Assembly: GCF_900116225.1 (NCBI RefSeq)
Contig: NZ_FOZZ01000001.1
Coordinates: 434,001 to 498,000 of the forward strand
DNA: 64,000 nt
Direction: 5' to 3'
DNA from: Sphingobacterium wenxiniae
Lineage (GTDB): Bacteria; Bacteroidota; Bacteroidia; Sphingobacteriales; Sphingobacteriaceae
How positions within the stretch are numbered: the stretch's first letter is position 1; every line of letters begins with the position of its first letter. Under the pieces are notes generated by a model, which searched no databases, had not been told where the DNA came from, and saw only the letters and a list, made by a program, of their open reading frames with translations. A program made the translations under genes and the position numbers. Of this stretch, positions 1 through 8,497 are shown piece by piece.

Positions 1-1756
1 CTGCGTGCGAAGCCGAATAATAATCCACATCGCTATATAAAGAAGTTCCGCCAGGACTGTAAGCGTTAATTAAGATTTCATCATTTTTAAAGGTAGTCGG
101 CTTTAATACGACTTTTACCCCATTACTCAAAACGAGTTCTTTTGCATCAATAGCATCAATAGCTTTGTTTTCAACGACCGCACCTTTCACAGGTTCGTTG
201 GAAAGCAACGGTAAATCCGAAACCTTATCCTCATAAGCCGTTATCTGTTCAGACTCTACCTCGTTCAGCCAAGCCAAAGCTTTCGCTTCATAAGGAAGAG
301 ATTCCTTCTCTTTTTCCGGTGCCATAATAATGATATCCCGGTTGCTGTCCAGATAGTATTGCTTTCCAATGTCTTCTACTTCTTCCAGTGTCAATGTTGG
401 TAAAAGCTGTTTATTCAACCGGTAATTATCCTCGTTGCTCAATGCCGGGCTATCTTCCAGGTAGTAATTCAAATAACGGTTTACATAGCTGTCCGACTTT
501 TTCTTATCCCGCTCCGTATAAGCTGTTTCATTATTTTTATGAATAGCCGACACCGCACGCTCAAATTCTGAGGAGGTGAAACCATGCTTCTGCACACGCT
601 CCAACTCACGCACCAAAGCTTTGAATCCGTTTTCAAACTCATTAGGCTTCGCTACGAAAAGCGCATTGAAGGCATCCAAACCCGCTAGAAAACCGCCTAC
701 ACTCGCCATTGCCTGTATATAAGGTGGATTAGCAGATTGTCCCAATTCACTCAAACGCGCATTCAGCATGTTGTTATAGACCGATTTTGACAATTGTTTT
801 CGGAAATCCCGAACGGTTGTTACCTTTTCTTCAGGATGCTTGATGGTTATCTGACCGATTGTATAACTTGTTTCTGGATCAGTAACAGCAATAAATTGAT
901 TTTTATTCAGCAAAGGTACTTTATGCTCCACACGCTGAGGCGGATTTGCAGGCATTTTCATGTCCGAGAACAATCGCTTCACTTCATTTTCCATTTGCTC
1001 TACATCCACATCTCCTACTATAATTAAGGCTTGCAGATCCGGACGGTACCAGTCCTGATGAAACTTACGCAATTCGTCATAAGGAAAGTTGGTAATAACA
1101 TCCTCCGTACCAATCGGTAAGCGGTTAGAATAGAGCGAATTGTTCAGCATAACAGGTAGGTATTGATCACGCATACGCTGTGCCGCCCCTCTACCACCCC
1201 GCATCTCTTCCAACACAACACCTCGTTCTTTATCAATTTCCTCATCCGTCAATAGAGCATCTTGTGCCCAATCACGCATGACCTGTAGCCCATTTTTCAA
1301 TAGATCTGGATCGTCCGAAGGAATTGGCAATTGATACACCGTTTGGTCAAAGCTAGTATACGCATTCAAATCACTACCGAAACGCACACCCGCTTTCTGC
1401 AAGTAATCCACTAACGCATTCTTCGGAAAATGTTTCAAACCATTGAAATTCATATGTTCCATAAAATGTGCCAAGCCTAATTGAGATTCTGTCTCGAGAA
1501 TAGACCCCACTTTAGTTGCCAAATACATGGTCACCCTATCCTTCGGTTCCACATTCTTACGGATAAAATATTGGAATCCATTGGCAAGTTTCCCCGTTTT
1601 TACTTCGTTGTCAAAAGGCAAAGGTGCATCCCAGGAAATGGTATCCTGAACAAGAACTTGTCTTGCTTCATAAGTCATAGACGTTGGCGCAGCTTCTACG
1701 CTTTGCAACAACGTTGGCAATAAAAAAGCTAACGCAATAGGTTTAATAATCTTCAT
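1..1756 (-). CDS. M16 family zinc metallopeptidase (insulinase/pitrilysin type), 3' end cut by window edge
   Basis: Reading the minus strand from the ATG at 1756 gives about 585 residues open to the window edge, so the C-terminal part is missing; two-domain-pair M16 proteins of Bacteroidota usually run to about 900 residues. Residues 1-23 form a signal peptide (ending near VEAAPT), so the enzyme should be periplasmic or surface exposed. The inverted zinc motif HxxEH is at residues 97-101 (HFMEH) and the third ligand is probably Glu177 in the segment EIDKERG, 76 residues later, as in pitrilysin. A second M16 domain begins around residue 225. The family degrades peptides. It is the first gene of its strand here, with no neighbour that narrows its substrate. 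Confidence 0.93.
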   Translation of the reverse strand, partial: MKIIKPIALAFLLPTLLQSVEAAPTSMTYEARQVLVQDTISWDAPLPFDNEVKTGKLANGFQYFIRKNVEPKDRVTMYLATKVGSILETESQLGLAHFMEHMNFNGLKHFPKNALVDYLQKAGVRFGSDLNAYTSFDQTVYQLPIPSDDPDLLKNGLQVMRDWAQDALLTDEEIDKERGVVLEEMRGGRGAAQRMRDQYLPVMLNNSLYSNRLPIGTEDVITNFPYDELRKFHQDWYRPDLQALIIVGDVDVEQMENEVKRLFSDMKMPANPPQRVEHKVPLLNKNQFIAVTDPETSYTIGQITIKHPEEKVTTVRDFRKQLSKSVYNNMLNARLSELGQSANPPYIQAMASVGGFLAGLDAFNALFVAKPNEFENGFKALVRELERVQKHGFTSSEFERAVSAIHKNNETAYTERDKKKSDSYVNRYLNYYLEDSPALSNEDNYRLNKQLLPTLTLEEVEDIGKQYYLDSNRDIIIMAPEKEKESLPYEAKALAWLNEVESEQITAYEDKVSDLPLLSNEPVKGAVVENKAIDAIDAKELVLSNGVKVVLKPTTFKNDEILINAYSPGGTSLYSDVDYYSASHA

Positions 1757-1858
1757 TTAAATATAGTTTACTTTCAAAAAATATATCGTATTGGATAAAT
1801 CTACGAATTTTCCATAAACTTTATCACTCCCTTAGGAATAATTTTGTTTTGAGGGGAA

Positions 1859-2159
1859 ATAGAGGGTTAATTTTGACAATTGTCATTTCTTCCCATTCCA
1901 CAACCTTTCCGTCCCTCGCCGGGACAGAGGGGCGTTATCAAAAAGTTTTTTCTTATAGTCCTCACCCTTAATCCCTCTCCAAAGGAGAGGGAAACCAATT
2001 AATTTCCTTGATAGTTAGACAGGTAGCAAACTATACGCTCCCTCTCCTCTGGAGAGGGCTGGAGAGAGGATAATAATACAGGCACACTTATCTTGACGTC
2101 AAAGCAAAAGCTTTCGGGGATCTAGGCGACTTAAAAAACTGTTTAATTAAACCCTCCAT
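1859..2159. repeat. Non-coding repeat element with terminal inverted repeats, copy A
   Basis: The left end ATAGAGGGTTAATT and the inverted right end ATGGAGGGTTTAATT are imperfect terminal inverted repeats. The first 70 or so bases are closely related to the start of a longer element at 43780-44419, and both elements end in the same right terminus followed by ATATTTTA. Between the ends lies a GC-richer stretch that contains another dispersed repeat (1956-2073). No gene is visible between 1757 and 2241 apart from this. It looks like a MITE-type sequence; a structured RNA is the alternative. Confidence 0.6.
1956..2073 (+). repeat. Dispersed palindromic repeat, family 'CTCACCCTTAATCCC', copy 1
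   Basis: About 118 bp made of two short G/C-rich hairpins (CCTCTCCAAAGGAGAGG and CCTCTCCTCTGGAGAGG) separated by an AT-rich spacer with CCAATTAATTTCC. A close copy lies at 23013-23132 in the same orientation and an interrupted copy in the opposite orientation at 3533-3787. It is nested inside the larger inverted-repeat element. Confidence 0.75.
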
Positions 2160-2229
2160 ATATTTTAACCACAACCAAGATACATTTACCCTATAAAAAG
2201 TATATGCGTAATAACAAAATAACATTTCC

Positions 2230-2237
2230 TACCTTTG
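2230..2237 (+). promoter_or_regulatory. Bacteroidota -7 box for xerD (TACCTTTG)
   Basis: TACCTTTG fits the TAnnTTTG consensus and ends four bases before the ATG at 2242. If used, the transcript would be leaderless or almost so. No good TTTG -33 box is seen 19-21 bases upstream, so support is moderate. Confidence 0.45.
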
Positions 2238-2241
2238 CCTT

Positions 2242-3135
2242 ATGGAATGGGGCATTGTCAAGCGGGATTTTAAGCGGTACCTACAGTTGGAGCGTAGCCT
2301 TTCTCCAAACTCTATTGATGCCTACATGAACGATGTTAGCAAATTAGAGGCTTTTTGTTCCTTTAAGAACCTTGCATTGAACACTATACAGACCCGTGAC
2401 ATTCAAAAGTTTCTGCTCTTTATCAACGATTTTAATATCTCCCCTTATACGCAAGCACGTCTTCTTTCAGGTTTAAAAACTTTCTTTGGCTTTCTACAGA
2501 TAGAATACCAATTAGAAGATAATCCAGCAGAACTTATCGAAGCTCCACGACTAAACCGGAAACTTCCGAGCGTACTGAATATTCAAGAAATTGATGCGCT
2601 GATAGCCGCAATTGATTTGTCTACGCCTGAAGGCATGCGCAATAAAGCCATTCTGGAAATACTCTACGGGTGCGGGCTGCGGGTCTCCGAATTGGTGAAC
2701 CTAAAAATTTCCAACCTTTTCCTGGACATCGAATTTATCAAAGTAGAAGGCAAAGGCAACAAAGAACGACTTATCCCCATCGGTCAGCAAGCCATTAAAT
2801 ATTTACGCATATACCTTGAAGAAGTCCGCATACACTTAGCTATCAAGTCAGGCGCCGAAGATATTGTCTTCCTGAATCGACGTGGCGCCCAACTTACACG
2901 AGTGATGGTGTTCATTATCATCAAAAGGTTAGCAAATAAGATAGCATTGAACAAGGATATTAGCCCCCATACCTTCCGACATTCTTTTGCCTCCCACCTA
3001 GTGGAAGGCGGCGCAGATCTTCGTGCCGTACAAGATATGCTTGGACATGAAAGCATTACTACTACGGAAATCTATACCCATATCGACAAAGACTATCTAC
3101 AGTCCGTCATCACACAATATCATCCTCGTTCATAA
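2242..3135 (+). CDS. xerD: Tyrosine recombinase XerC/XerD family
   Basis: This 297-residue protein has the usual length of XerC/XerD, which resolve chromosome dimers at dif with FtsK. Residues 4-88 form the SAM-like N-terminal core-binding domain and residues 106-285 the catalytic domain. All catalytic residues are visible: Arg147 (CGLRVSE), Lys171 (EGKGNK), His243 and Arg246 (HTFRH), His269 (MLGHES) and the nucleophile Tyr278 (IYTH). The order and spacing match a housekeeping Xer protein, not a phage or conjugative integrase, and no mobile-element genes flank it. Whether it is XerC or XerD cannot be settled from one gene; the D assignment rests on overall resemblance. Confidence 0.9.
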   Translation: MEWGIVKRDFKRYLQLERSLSPNSIDAYMNDVSKLEAFCSFKNLALNTIQTRDIQKFLLFINDFNISPYTQARLLSGLKTFFGFLQIEYQLEDNPAELIEAPRLNRKLPSVLNIQEIDALIAAIDLSTPEGMRNKAILEILYGCGLRVSELVNLKISNLFLDIEFIKVEGKGNKERLIPIGQQAIKYLRIYLEEVRIHLAIKSGAEDIVFLNRRGAQLTRVMVFIIIKRLANKIALNKDISPHTFRHSFASHLVEGGADLRAVQDMLGHESITTTEIYTHIDKDYLQSVITQYHPRS

Positions 3136-3156
3136 ATGCAACTTTGTTATATTTAA

Positions 3157-3188
3157 TTTGCAACACAATTGCATTTGAACTATATTTG
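3157..3188 (+). promoter_or_regulatory. Bacteroidota promoter (TTTG - 20 bp - TATATTTG)
   Basis: TTTG at 3157-3160 and TATATTTG at 3181-3188 are 20 bp apart, an excellent match to the Bacteroidota -33/-7 consensus. Transcription would start near 3193-3196, just before the ATG at 3202. This makes a translation start at the upstream TTG (3169) impossible and fixes the start of the small His-rich protein. Confidence 0.7.
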
Positions 3189-3201
3189 TGCCATCATTTA
3201 C

Positions 3202-3525
3202 ATGGGACATTTGCTCAAACATATCTTCATTCTTCTCACAATAAGCACAACATTGTTGAGTGCGACATTGCAATACACGCATACGCACGAAACAACGCAG
3301 CATGAAGATTGTCCATCCGCACATCACGATCATACTGCCGACACTTGTTCATTGTGTTGGTTTATGGTTCATCAAGTTGTAGATGGCCTCCAAGTATCCA
3401 CGAATGTTATTTCACCTTTTGAACAGACAATCGATATTCTTCACATTCCTGAGAGGTCATCTTTTGTCTTGCTCTACAATGTTTATAGCCGATCGAACCG
3501 AGGTCCTCCAATCTTACAATCCTAA
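3202..3525 (+). CDS. Small exported His/Cys-rich protein (DUF2946-like), unknown role
   Basis: From the ATG at 3202 the protein has 107 residues. The longer frame begins with TTG at 3169 but a strong promoter lies inside that extension. The N-terminus (LLKHIFILLTISTTLL) is a hydrophobic signal or anchor. The next 35 residues are crowded with possible metal ligands (HTHET, HEDCPSAHHDH, DTCSLC). The protein ends in RSNRGPPILQS; a C-terminal R(A/G)PP is typical of short DUF2946-like proteins found beside outer-membrane metal receptors. It directly precedes a TonB receptor, so a periplasmic metal-binding or sensing role is plausible but not shown. Confidence 0.7.
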   Translation: MGHLLKHIFILLTISTTLLSATLQYTHTHETTQHEDCPSAHHDHTADTCSLCWFMVHQVVDGLQVSTNVISPFEQTIDILHIPERSSFVLLYNVYSRSNRGPPILQS

Positions 3526-3532
3526 TATCCTC

Positions 3533-3787
3533 TCCCCAACCCTCTCCCTCGCCTGAGTCGAGGCACTGCGAGGCCTTCGCTGGCGCGAGCGTGCCGCTCG
3601 TGCCTTCATCAAATACAAGGACACACGCCACAGGGTGCGCCAGCTTGAGAGGGGGGGGCGTATAGTTTACTACCTGTCTAATCTGTCAAGGAAATTAATT
3701 GGTCTCCCTCTCCTTTGCCGTGCCTCGGCTCTGACGAGGGAGAGAGCCTGTCCCGGCTCTTTGACGGGAGATTAAGGGTGAGGATTG
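3533..3787 (-). repeat. Dispersed palindromic repeat 'CTCACCCTTAATCCC', inverted and interrupted copy
   Basis: Read on the minus strand this matches the repeat at 1956-2073 and 23013-23132, including the CCAATTAATTTCC spacer. Both hairpin loops are replaced or enlarged by other G/C-rich segments, among them GTGCCTCGGCTCTGACGAGG, a motif that recurs near 31003 and, inverted, near 43915. It fills the gap between the small His-rich gene and the TonB receptor, which otherwise holds nothing recognisable. Confidence 0.7.
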
Positions 3788-3861
3788 AATTTATAAAACA
3801 TAATCCCAAAAAAGGTATCACATGAATAATCTTGGGTGTGAACCCATAGGAAAAACAACTG

Positions 3862-5979
3862 ATGATAAAACATCTTCTGGCATTGTGTTGCACATGCTTC
3901 TTTTGGTCCGTTTGTCAAGCTCAAGTAGCGGATACAATAAGCAAAGACAGCTTAGGGTTTGGTCATATCCATTTACAGGATGTCGTAATTACCGGTAAGC
4001 AAATGCAGTCGCTGTCTGCAAGCCTTCATCGGCTTTCGCAGGTGCAGATGCGTGAGCAAAAGGGTAATCTTTTGGCAGAATCCTTAAGTCAGCTTTCTGG
4101 CTTATCTACTATTGGCATGGGCAATTCTATTGTCAAACCTGTTATCAACGGACTTCATGGCAACCGCATTCTTCTATTGAATCAAGGTGTGCGGCAAGAA
4201 GGGCAACAATGGGGAGTAGAACACGCTCCTGAGATTGATCCTTTCGTAGCCGACAAGCTCGAAGTTATAAAGGGTGCACAAGGTGTTCGCTATGGTGCAG
4301 ATGCCTTAGGTGGTGTCATCTTGATTACGGCAGATGACATAGACAGCCACAAAGCGATCGCAGGTGAAATCAATACCATCGGCCAATCCAACAGTCGTAG
4401 CCTCACGCTCAACGGGGAGCTTGAAGGTGGTGTGGTTGCTATTCCGAATCTTGGTTGGCGTATACAGGCTTCTGGCAAAAAAGCAGGCAACTATCGTGCT
4501 GCCGATTATTATTTAGGCAACACCGGCGCGAAAGAACTGAACTATTCCGGCACCTTACAATACCAACAGGAAGCTAATAGATGGGAAGCCTATTACAGTC
4601 ATTTTGGTACAACTCTAGGCATTTTCCGTGGAGCACATATTGCAACAGCTGAAGACATTGAAGCCCGTATTGCACATGGACGCCCTTACGAAGACTATGC
4701 ATTCAGTTATGATATAGAAGCGCCGCGCCAAACTGTAACCCACGATCTGGCCAAATTACAATGGAAACGACAGCTTCGCGGAGAACAGTCCTTGGAGGTA
4801 TTATACGCTTTCCAGCACAACCATCGTAAAGAATTCGATTTAAGGCGTATTGCTGCAGATGACACCCCAATGGCTGACATGGTACTCACCACCCAAAATC
4901 TAGATATCAGCTACAAAGTCAAAGGGTTATCCGTAGGAACACAGACCTCTATACAGGTCAACAACAATACCCCCGGGACAGGTACAACGCCTATCATCCC
5001 AAATTTTGATAGCTATACATTAAGTGCCTATGCCATTCAACAACTTCACTTTGGCAGACTGCATACAGAAGGTGGGCTACGCTACGATTATAAACATTTA
5101 GATATGGCTGGTTATCGTTATGATTATGCCCATCCCAATGCAGATGGCAGTCTCAATCAATACCTGATGACTGACAACCGCCAGTTTCATAATGTTTCGG
5201 GGACATTTGGAATACTCTACCACATTCTCCCTCACTTTAACTGGAAAAGCAATATCGGTTTGGCATGGCGTGCACCATCTGCCAATGAGTTATATAGCGA
5301 TGGCGTACACCATGGTAGCGGCACATACGAAGTAGGTAATAAAAACTTAGTAAGCGAAAAAGGATTGAAGTGGGTAAATAGCCTGATCTGGAATACCGAA
5401 AAATGGCAGGCAACAGTAGATGCATACGCCCAAATGGTGTATGACTACATCTATGCGCAGCCACATTCAGATTCTGTCAGACAGACTATCAGAGGTACCT
5501 TCCCTCTCTTTTCCTATGAACAGCATGACGCATTCTTTTATGGTGTGGACCTAAGCGCTTCCTTTACTTTAAACGAACAACTAGGTTACCATATTAAGGC
5601 TTCCCTTGTAAGGGCGAAGAACACCACGTTAAACAGCTATTTGCCATATATTCCGGCAGACAGATGGAGTCATGCAATACAGTGGGAACCAACTTATGCA
5701 CCATTACGAAATGCCTACATCAAATTCACCCATCGTTTCGTGGCCGAGCAGGCACGTTATGAGGATGGCACAGATTATACTGCTCCACCCTCCGCATACC
5801 ATCTCTTCGATCTGGTATTGAGTAAGCATATAACTATGCCAGAAGAAAGAAACCTACAGGTTTTGTTATCAGTAAACAATTTATTCAACACATCCTACAA
5901 AGACTACATGGATAGATTCAGATATTTTGCCCATCAGATGGGTAGAAATATACAAGTCAAATTAAGTTATCAATTTTAA
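3862..5979 (+). CDS. TonB-dependent outer-membrane receptor, probable metal (Zn/Cu type)
   Basis: This 705-residue protein has a signal peptide (to about residue 20, VCQAQ), a plug domain from about residue 37 (DVVITGKQ) to 155 and a beta-barrel ending in KLSYQF, with the aromatic C-terminus needed for barrel insertion. It lacks the carboxypeptidase-like and SusC domains. The plug segment around residues 90-135 (VINGLHGNRILLLNQ, QQWGVEHAPEIDP) resembles ZnuD-type receptors. Its neighbours, an upstream His/Cys-rich protein and a downstream lipoprotein ending in DHGHDH, also point to a metal ion. Iron complex or heme cannot be excluded, since no metal-specific regulator site was recognised. Confidence 0.85.
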   Translation: MIKHLLALCCTCFFWSVCQAQVADTISKDSLGFGHIHLQDVVITGKQMQSLSASLHRLSQVQMREQKGNLLAESLSQLSGLSTIGMGNSIVKPVINGLHGNRILLLNQGVRQEGQQWGVEHAPEIDPFVADKLEVIKGAQGVRYGADALGGVILITADDIDSHKAIAGEINTIGQSNSRSLTLNGELEGGVVAIPNLGWRIQASGKKAGNYRAADYYLGNTGAKELNYSGTLQYQQEANRWEAYYSHFGTTLGIFRGAHIATAEDIEARIAHGRPYEDYAFSYDIEAPRQTVTHDLAKLQWKRQLRGEQSLEVLYAFQHNHRKEFDLRRIAADDTPMADMVLTTQNLDISYKVKGLSVGTQTSIQVNNNTPGTGTTPIIPNFDSYTLSAYAIQQLHFGRLHTEGGLRYDYKHLDMAGYRYDYAHPNADGSLNQYLMTDNRQFHNVSGTFGILYHILPHFNWKSNIGLAWRAPSANELYSDGVHHGSGTYEVGNKNLVSEKGLKWVNSLIWNTEKWQATVDAYAQMVYDYIYAQPHSDSVRQTIRGTFPLFSYEQHDAFFYGVDLSASFTLNEQLGYHIKASLVRAKNTTLNSYLPYIPADRWSHAIQWEPTYAPLRNAYIKFTHRFVAEQARYEDGTDYTAPPSAYHLFDLVLSKHITMPEERNLQVLLSVNNLFNTSYKDYMDRFRYFAHQMGRNIQVKLSYQF

Positions 5980-5998
5980 AAACATTACACATTAAGAC

Positions 5999-6622
5999 AT
6001 GAAAAAATTAAGTTTATTCGCTATCATATTTACTATTTTATTATCTACCTCTTGTTCAAAAGACGATCCTACTCCTGAAATCGACCAAGAAGAGGTCAAT
6101 GCAGCTGAATTAGTCTTTACCGAAGTGGAACGCGAGGCACATGGCGATCATTATCACTACAATGAAATCGAAAATCCAGATGTAGAACATGTCAAATTCT
6201 CAAAAGAAGGACTTCCTGAAGTGGGTACACATCTGCATTTGGAAGTTGGCAAAACTTACAAATTGGAATTAATCGCCAAGGATTTTGCAGGCAGAGAAAC
6301 CCAACAAACCTTTGTACAACGTGCAGACATCCATCAAGCCTTCATCTTAGGTGCACCAGAAGGCACCTTTGAATATGCTTATGCAGACAGAGATGCTGAT
6401 AATAACAAAATACAAGTCGGGGTTACAGGTTACCTAACCGTTGCTAAAGAAGCTGATACTTTTGTGTTTCGCTACATCATGCGCCACTTAAACCCGGGCG
6501 TTAAAGCAAATATCACGGCAGCAGACTGGAATAATAAAGATTTTGCAAAGTTCACTGGCGCAAATGATATTGATCTTCAAGTGGAAGTACATGTGGTCAG
6601 CGATCACGGTCACGACCATTAA
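5999..6622 (+). CDS. His-rich lipoprotein downstream of TonB receptor
   Basis: This 207-residue protein starts with a lipoprotein signal (LLSTSCSKDD, lipobox Cys20), so it should be anchored in the outer or inner membrane. Two His clusters, HGDHYHYNE near residue 46 and the C-terminal DHGHDH, flank a middle part rich in beta-strand pattern with another HLHLEVG motif. The gene begins 19 bp after the receptor stop and is probably co-transcribed with it. No family with a known function is recognised. The composition suggests binding of a divalent metal and handing it to or from the receptor; that is inference from context. Confidence 0.75.
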   Translation: MKKLSLFAIIFTILLSTSCSKDDPTPEIDQEEVNAAELVFTEVEREAHGDHYHYNEIENPDVEHVKFSKEGLPEVGTHLHLEVGKTYKLELIAKDFAGRETQQTFVQRADIHQAFILGAPEGTFEYAYADRDADNNKIQVGVTGYLTVAKEADTFVFRYIMRHLNPGVKANITAADWNNKDFAKFTGANDIDLQVEVHVVSDHGHDH

Positions 6623-6655
6623 TACATAGCGGGGCATTTATTTTTGCTATTACAC

Positions 6656-6685
6656 TTTGAAGTAAGGTAAAAAGTATTATTTTTG
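6656..6685 (+). promoter_or_regulatory. Promoter for tRNA-Arg (TTTG - 18 bp - TATTTTTG)
   Basis: TTTG at 6656-6659 and TATTTTTG at 6678-6685 precede the tRNA by 7 bp. The spacing of 18 bp is one below the usual 19-21. Confidence 0.55.
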
Positions 6686-6692
6686 CCCCAAA

Positions 6693-6764
6693 GTTCCCGT
6701 AGTTCAATGGATAGAATTTCAGATTCCGGTTCTGACGATGTGGGTTCGACCCCCGCCGGGAACA
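6693..6764 (+). tRNA. tRNA-Arg (anticodon CCG)
   Basis: A full cloverleaf can be drawn. The acceptor GTTCCCG (6693-6699) pairs with CGGGAAC (6757-6763), the D-stem is GTTC/GAAT, and the anticodon stem TCAGA/TCTGA holds loop TTCCGGT with anticodon CCG at 6726-6728. The T-stem GTGGG/CCCGC has loop TTCGACC and the discriminator is A6764. The genome carries only CC after the discriminator, then A. Confidence 0.95.
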
Positions 6765-6766
6765 CC

Positions 6767-6798
6767 AAAAAGGTAGCTGTAATAACAGCTACCTTTTT
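6767..6798 (+). terminator. Rho-independent terminator after tRNA-Arg
   Basis: A perfect 13-bp inverted repeat (AAAAAGGTAGCTG / CAGCTACCTTTTT) with a 6-base loop ends in T5, directly after the tRNA. Confidence 0.85.
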
Positions 6799-6852
6799 CA
6801 TTTCACCCTCGTTTTTCCACTTAAAATCAAACTTTTTGGGTAACTTCGTAGC

Positions 6853-8049
6853 ATGACAAAACGCATCAATCTTAAAGCTTTCCAAGACTTTCTAAACTCA
6901 AGCACCGGAGGTGGAATTTTGTTACTTTTCTGTTTAGCACTATCACTCATTATTGCAAACAGTCCCCTATCTATCCCGTTCAATAATCTGTTAAACACGA
7001 AGTTGGGGTTTGAAAATGAGAATATCCATCTAAATTACAGCATAGCCGCCTGGATTAATGATGGATTAATGGCCATTTTCTTCTTATTAGTGGGATTGGA
7101 AATCAAACGTGAATTGGTAGAAGGAGAACTTTCCTCACCCCGACAAGCGGCTCTACCCATTCTTTGTGCTATTGGAGGCGCATTGGTTCCTGCCCTGATA
7201 TACGCCGTCCTTAATGCCGATACAGACACACACCACGGTTGGGGTATCCCAATGGCAACGGATATTGCCTTCGCATTAGCCGTTATCAGCATGCTTGGTA
7301 AAAGAGTTCCACTCAGTTTAAAAATATTTTTAGCCGCTTTAGCCATTGTAGACGATTTATTGGCCATCTTGGTCATCGCTTTGTTTTATTCCGGCGATTT
7401 GCACTATACCTACCTGATGTACGCAGGCGCAATCCTGTTGTTACTCGTCATTTTCAATCGTTTCGGTGTCAAGAACATATGGCTGTACCTCATTCCCGGT
7501 GTTTTCATTTGGTATTTTATTCATCACTCCGGCATTCACGCAACAATCGCCGGTGTCCTGGTCGCCATGACTTTACCAACCACACCAGACGAAACGGAAT
7601 CCCCTTTGGAAAAGCTGGAACATGCTCTTTCCAAACCAGTGAATTTCCTGATTGTTCCACTATTTGCCATTGCCAACACCAATATTACCTTCCAGAGTGA
7701 AATGCTGGGCGGATTAACATCCAGCCTGGGATTGGGGATTATTTTGGGGCTTTTTGTTGGCAAAACAGTAGGGATATTTGCTATCTGTTGGATATCTGTA
7801 AAGTCTGGTCTAACGAAATTACCTGAGCTAGCGGGATGGAAACATATCATCGGCGTGGGGATGCTCGGCGGTATTGGTTTTACCATGTCCATCTTTATAT
7901 CCATTCTCTCCTTTGATAATGCTCTGCATATTGAAGAAGCAAAATTAGCAGTATTGGTCGGTTCCTTGATTTCAGGTATCTCCGGCTACCTGTTTTTAAG
8001 TGCCGTAGGAAAAAAGGATGCTGCACAAACAAGTTCAGACCTCTCATAA
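6853..8049 (+). CDS. nhaA: Na+/H+ antiporter NhaA
   Basis: This 398-residue integral inner-membrane protein has the length and segment order of NhaA, which expels Na+ or Li+ in exchange for protons. Signature stretches include WINDGLMAIFFLLVGLEIKRE (about residues 67-87), ATDIAFAL with Asp137 (E. coli Asp133), and AIVDDLLAILVIALFY with the ion-binding pair Asp167-Asp168. The C-terminal GIGFTMSIFI is also family typical. It is a single gene ending in a shared bidirectional terminator with the convergent gene at 8100. The GCATGACAAA context at 6851 gives an unambiguous ATG. Confidence 0.97.
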   Translation: MTKRINLKAFQDFLNSSTGGGILLLFCLALSLIIANSPLSIPFNNLLNTKLGFENENIHLNYSIAAWINDGLMAIFFLLVGLEIKRELVEGELSSPRQAALPILCAIGGALVPALIYAVLNADTDTHHGWGIPMATDIAFALAVISMLGKRVPLSLKIFLAALAIVDDLLAILVIALFYSGDLHYTYLMYAGAILLLLVIFNRFGVKNIWLYLIPGVFIWYFIHHSGIHATIAGVLVAMTLPTTPDETESPLEKLEHALSKPVNFLIVPLFAIANTNITFQSEMLGGLTSSLGLGIILGLFVGKTVGIFAICWISVKSGLTKLPELAGWKHIIGVGMLGGIGFTMSIFISILSFDNALHIEEAKLAVLVGSLISGISGYLFLSAVGKKDAAQTSSDLS

Positions 8050-8057
8050 AAGCATAA

Positions 8058-8090
8058 AAAAGGCGAAAGTTGTATAAACCTTCGCCTTTT
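8058..8090. terminator. Bidirectional terminator between nhaA and the convergent small gene
   Basis: AAAAGGCGAA (8058-8067) pairs with TTCGCCTTTT (8081-8090), with A- and T-runs on both sides, so it can end transcripts arriving from either direction. Confidence 0.8.
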
Positions 8091-8099
8091 CAAGACTTT

Positions 8100-8366
8100 T
8101 TAATAATCAATCTCGATAACTGATTTCAGCGGAATCAATACCCCACCTTTTATCTGTAAATAATTTTCCGTGAGCGACCAAACAGTCGTCTCTACACGTT
8201 TAGGACCATCTGTTGTCTGAAAAGCAATAGTGGTTTTCGATTTAAACTCATTTCCTAAACGCAAAGCAGATTTCAACTTATCTTGTAATACAGCTGATTT
8301 ATCCACTTCCGCAGGAATGATTTTAAATTCATTTATACGTTCTTTTTCTATTATTTGTCCAATCAT
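8100..8366 (-). CDS. Conserved hypothetical small protein (88 aa)
   Basis: An 88-residue soluble protein without signal or membrane segment. The sequence alternates beta-type stretches (TTIAFQTTDG, RVETTVWSLTENYLQIKGG, VLIPLKSVIEIDY) and would suit a small beta-barrel or SH3-like fold. I recognise no function. It is convergent with nhaA and divergent from the thioesterase gene. Coding is supported by its position between a terminator and a promoter-sized gap and by clean codon use. Confidence 0.75.
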   Translation of the reverse strand: MIGQIIEKERINEFKIIPAEVDKSAVLQDKLKSALRLGNEFKSKTTIAFQTTDGPKRVETTVWSLTENYLQIKGGVLIPLKSVIEIDY

Positions 8367-8497
8367 ACTTTCAACTCTTTTATTGAAACTAAATATAAAA
8401 ATTACATTATCATAATGCCAAATTAATCACAAATTATTTACACTTTTACATATATCATATAAAAGTGATAGAAGTGAAGGATTAAAAATAGTTAACG

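Noticed and set aside
2242..3135. Integrase of a mobile island
   Set aside because: Full-length Xer with housekeeping features; no phage or conjugation genes and no att-like repeat at a tRNA.
3169..3201. N-terminal extension of the small His-rich protein starting at TTG
   Set aside because: A consensus promoter lies inside it, so it cannot be transcribed from that promoter.
6693..8049. Island insertion at tRNA-Arg
   Set aside because: The gene after the tRNA is a core nhaA and no repeat of the tRNA 3' end was seen nearby.
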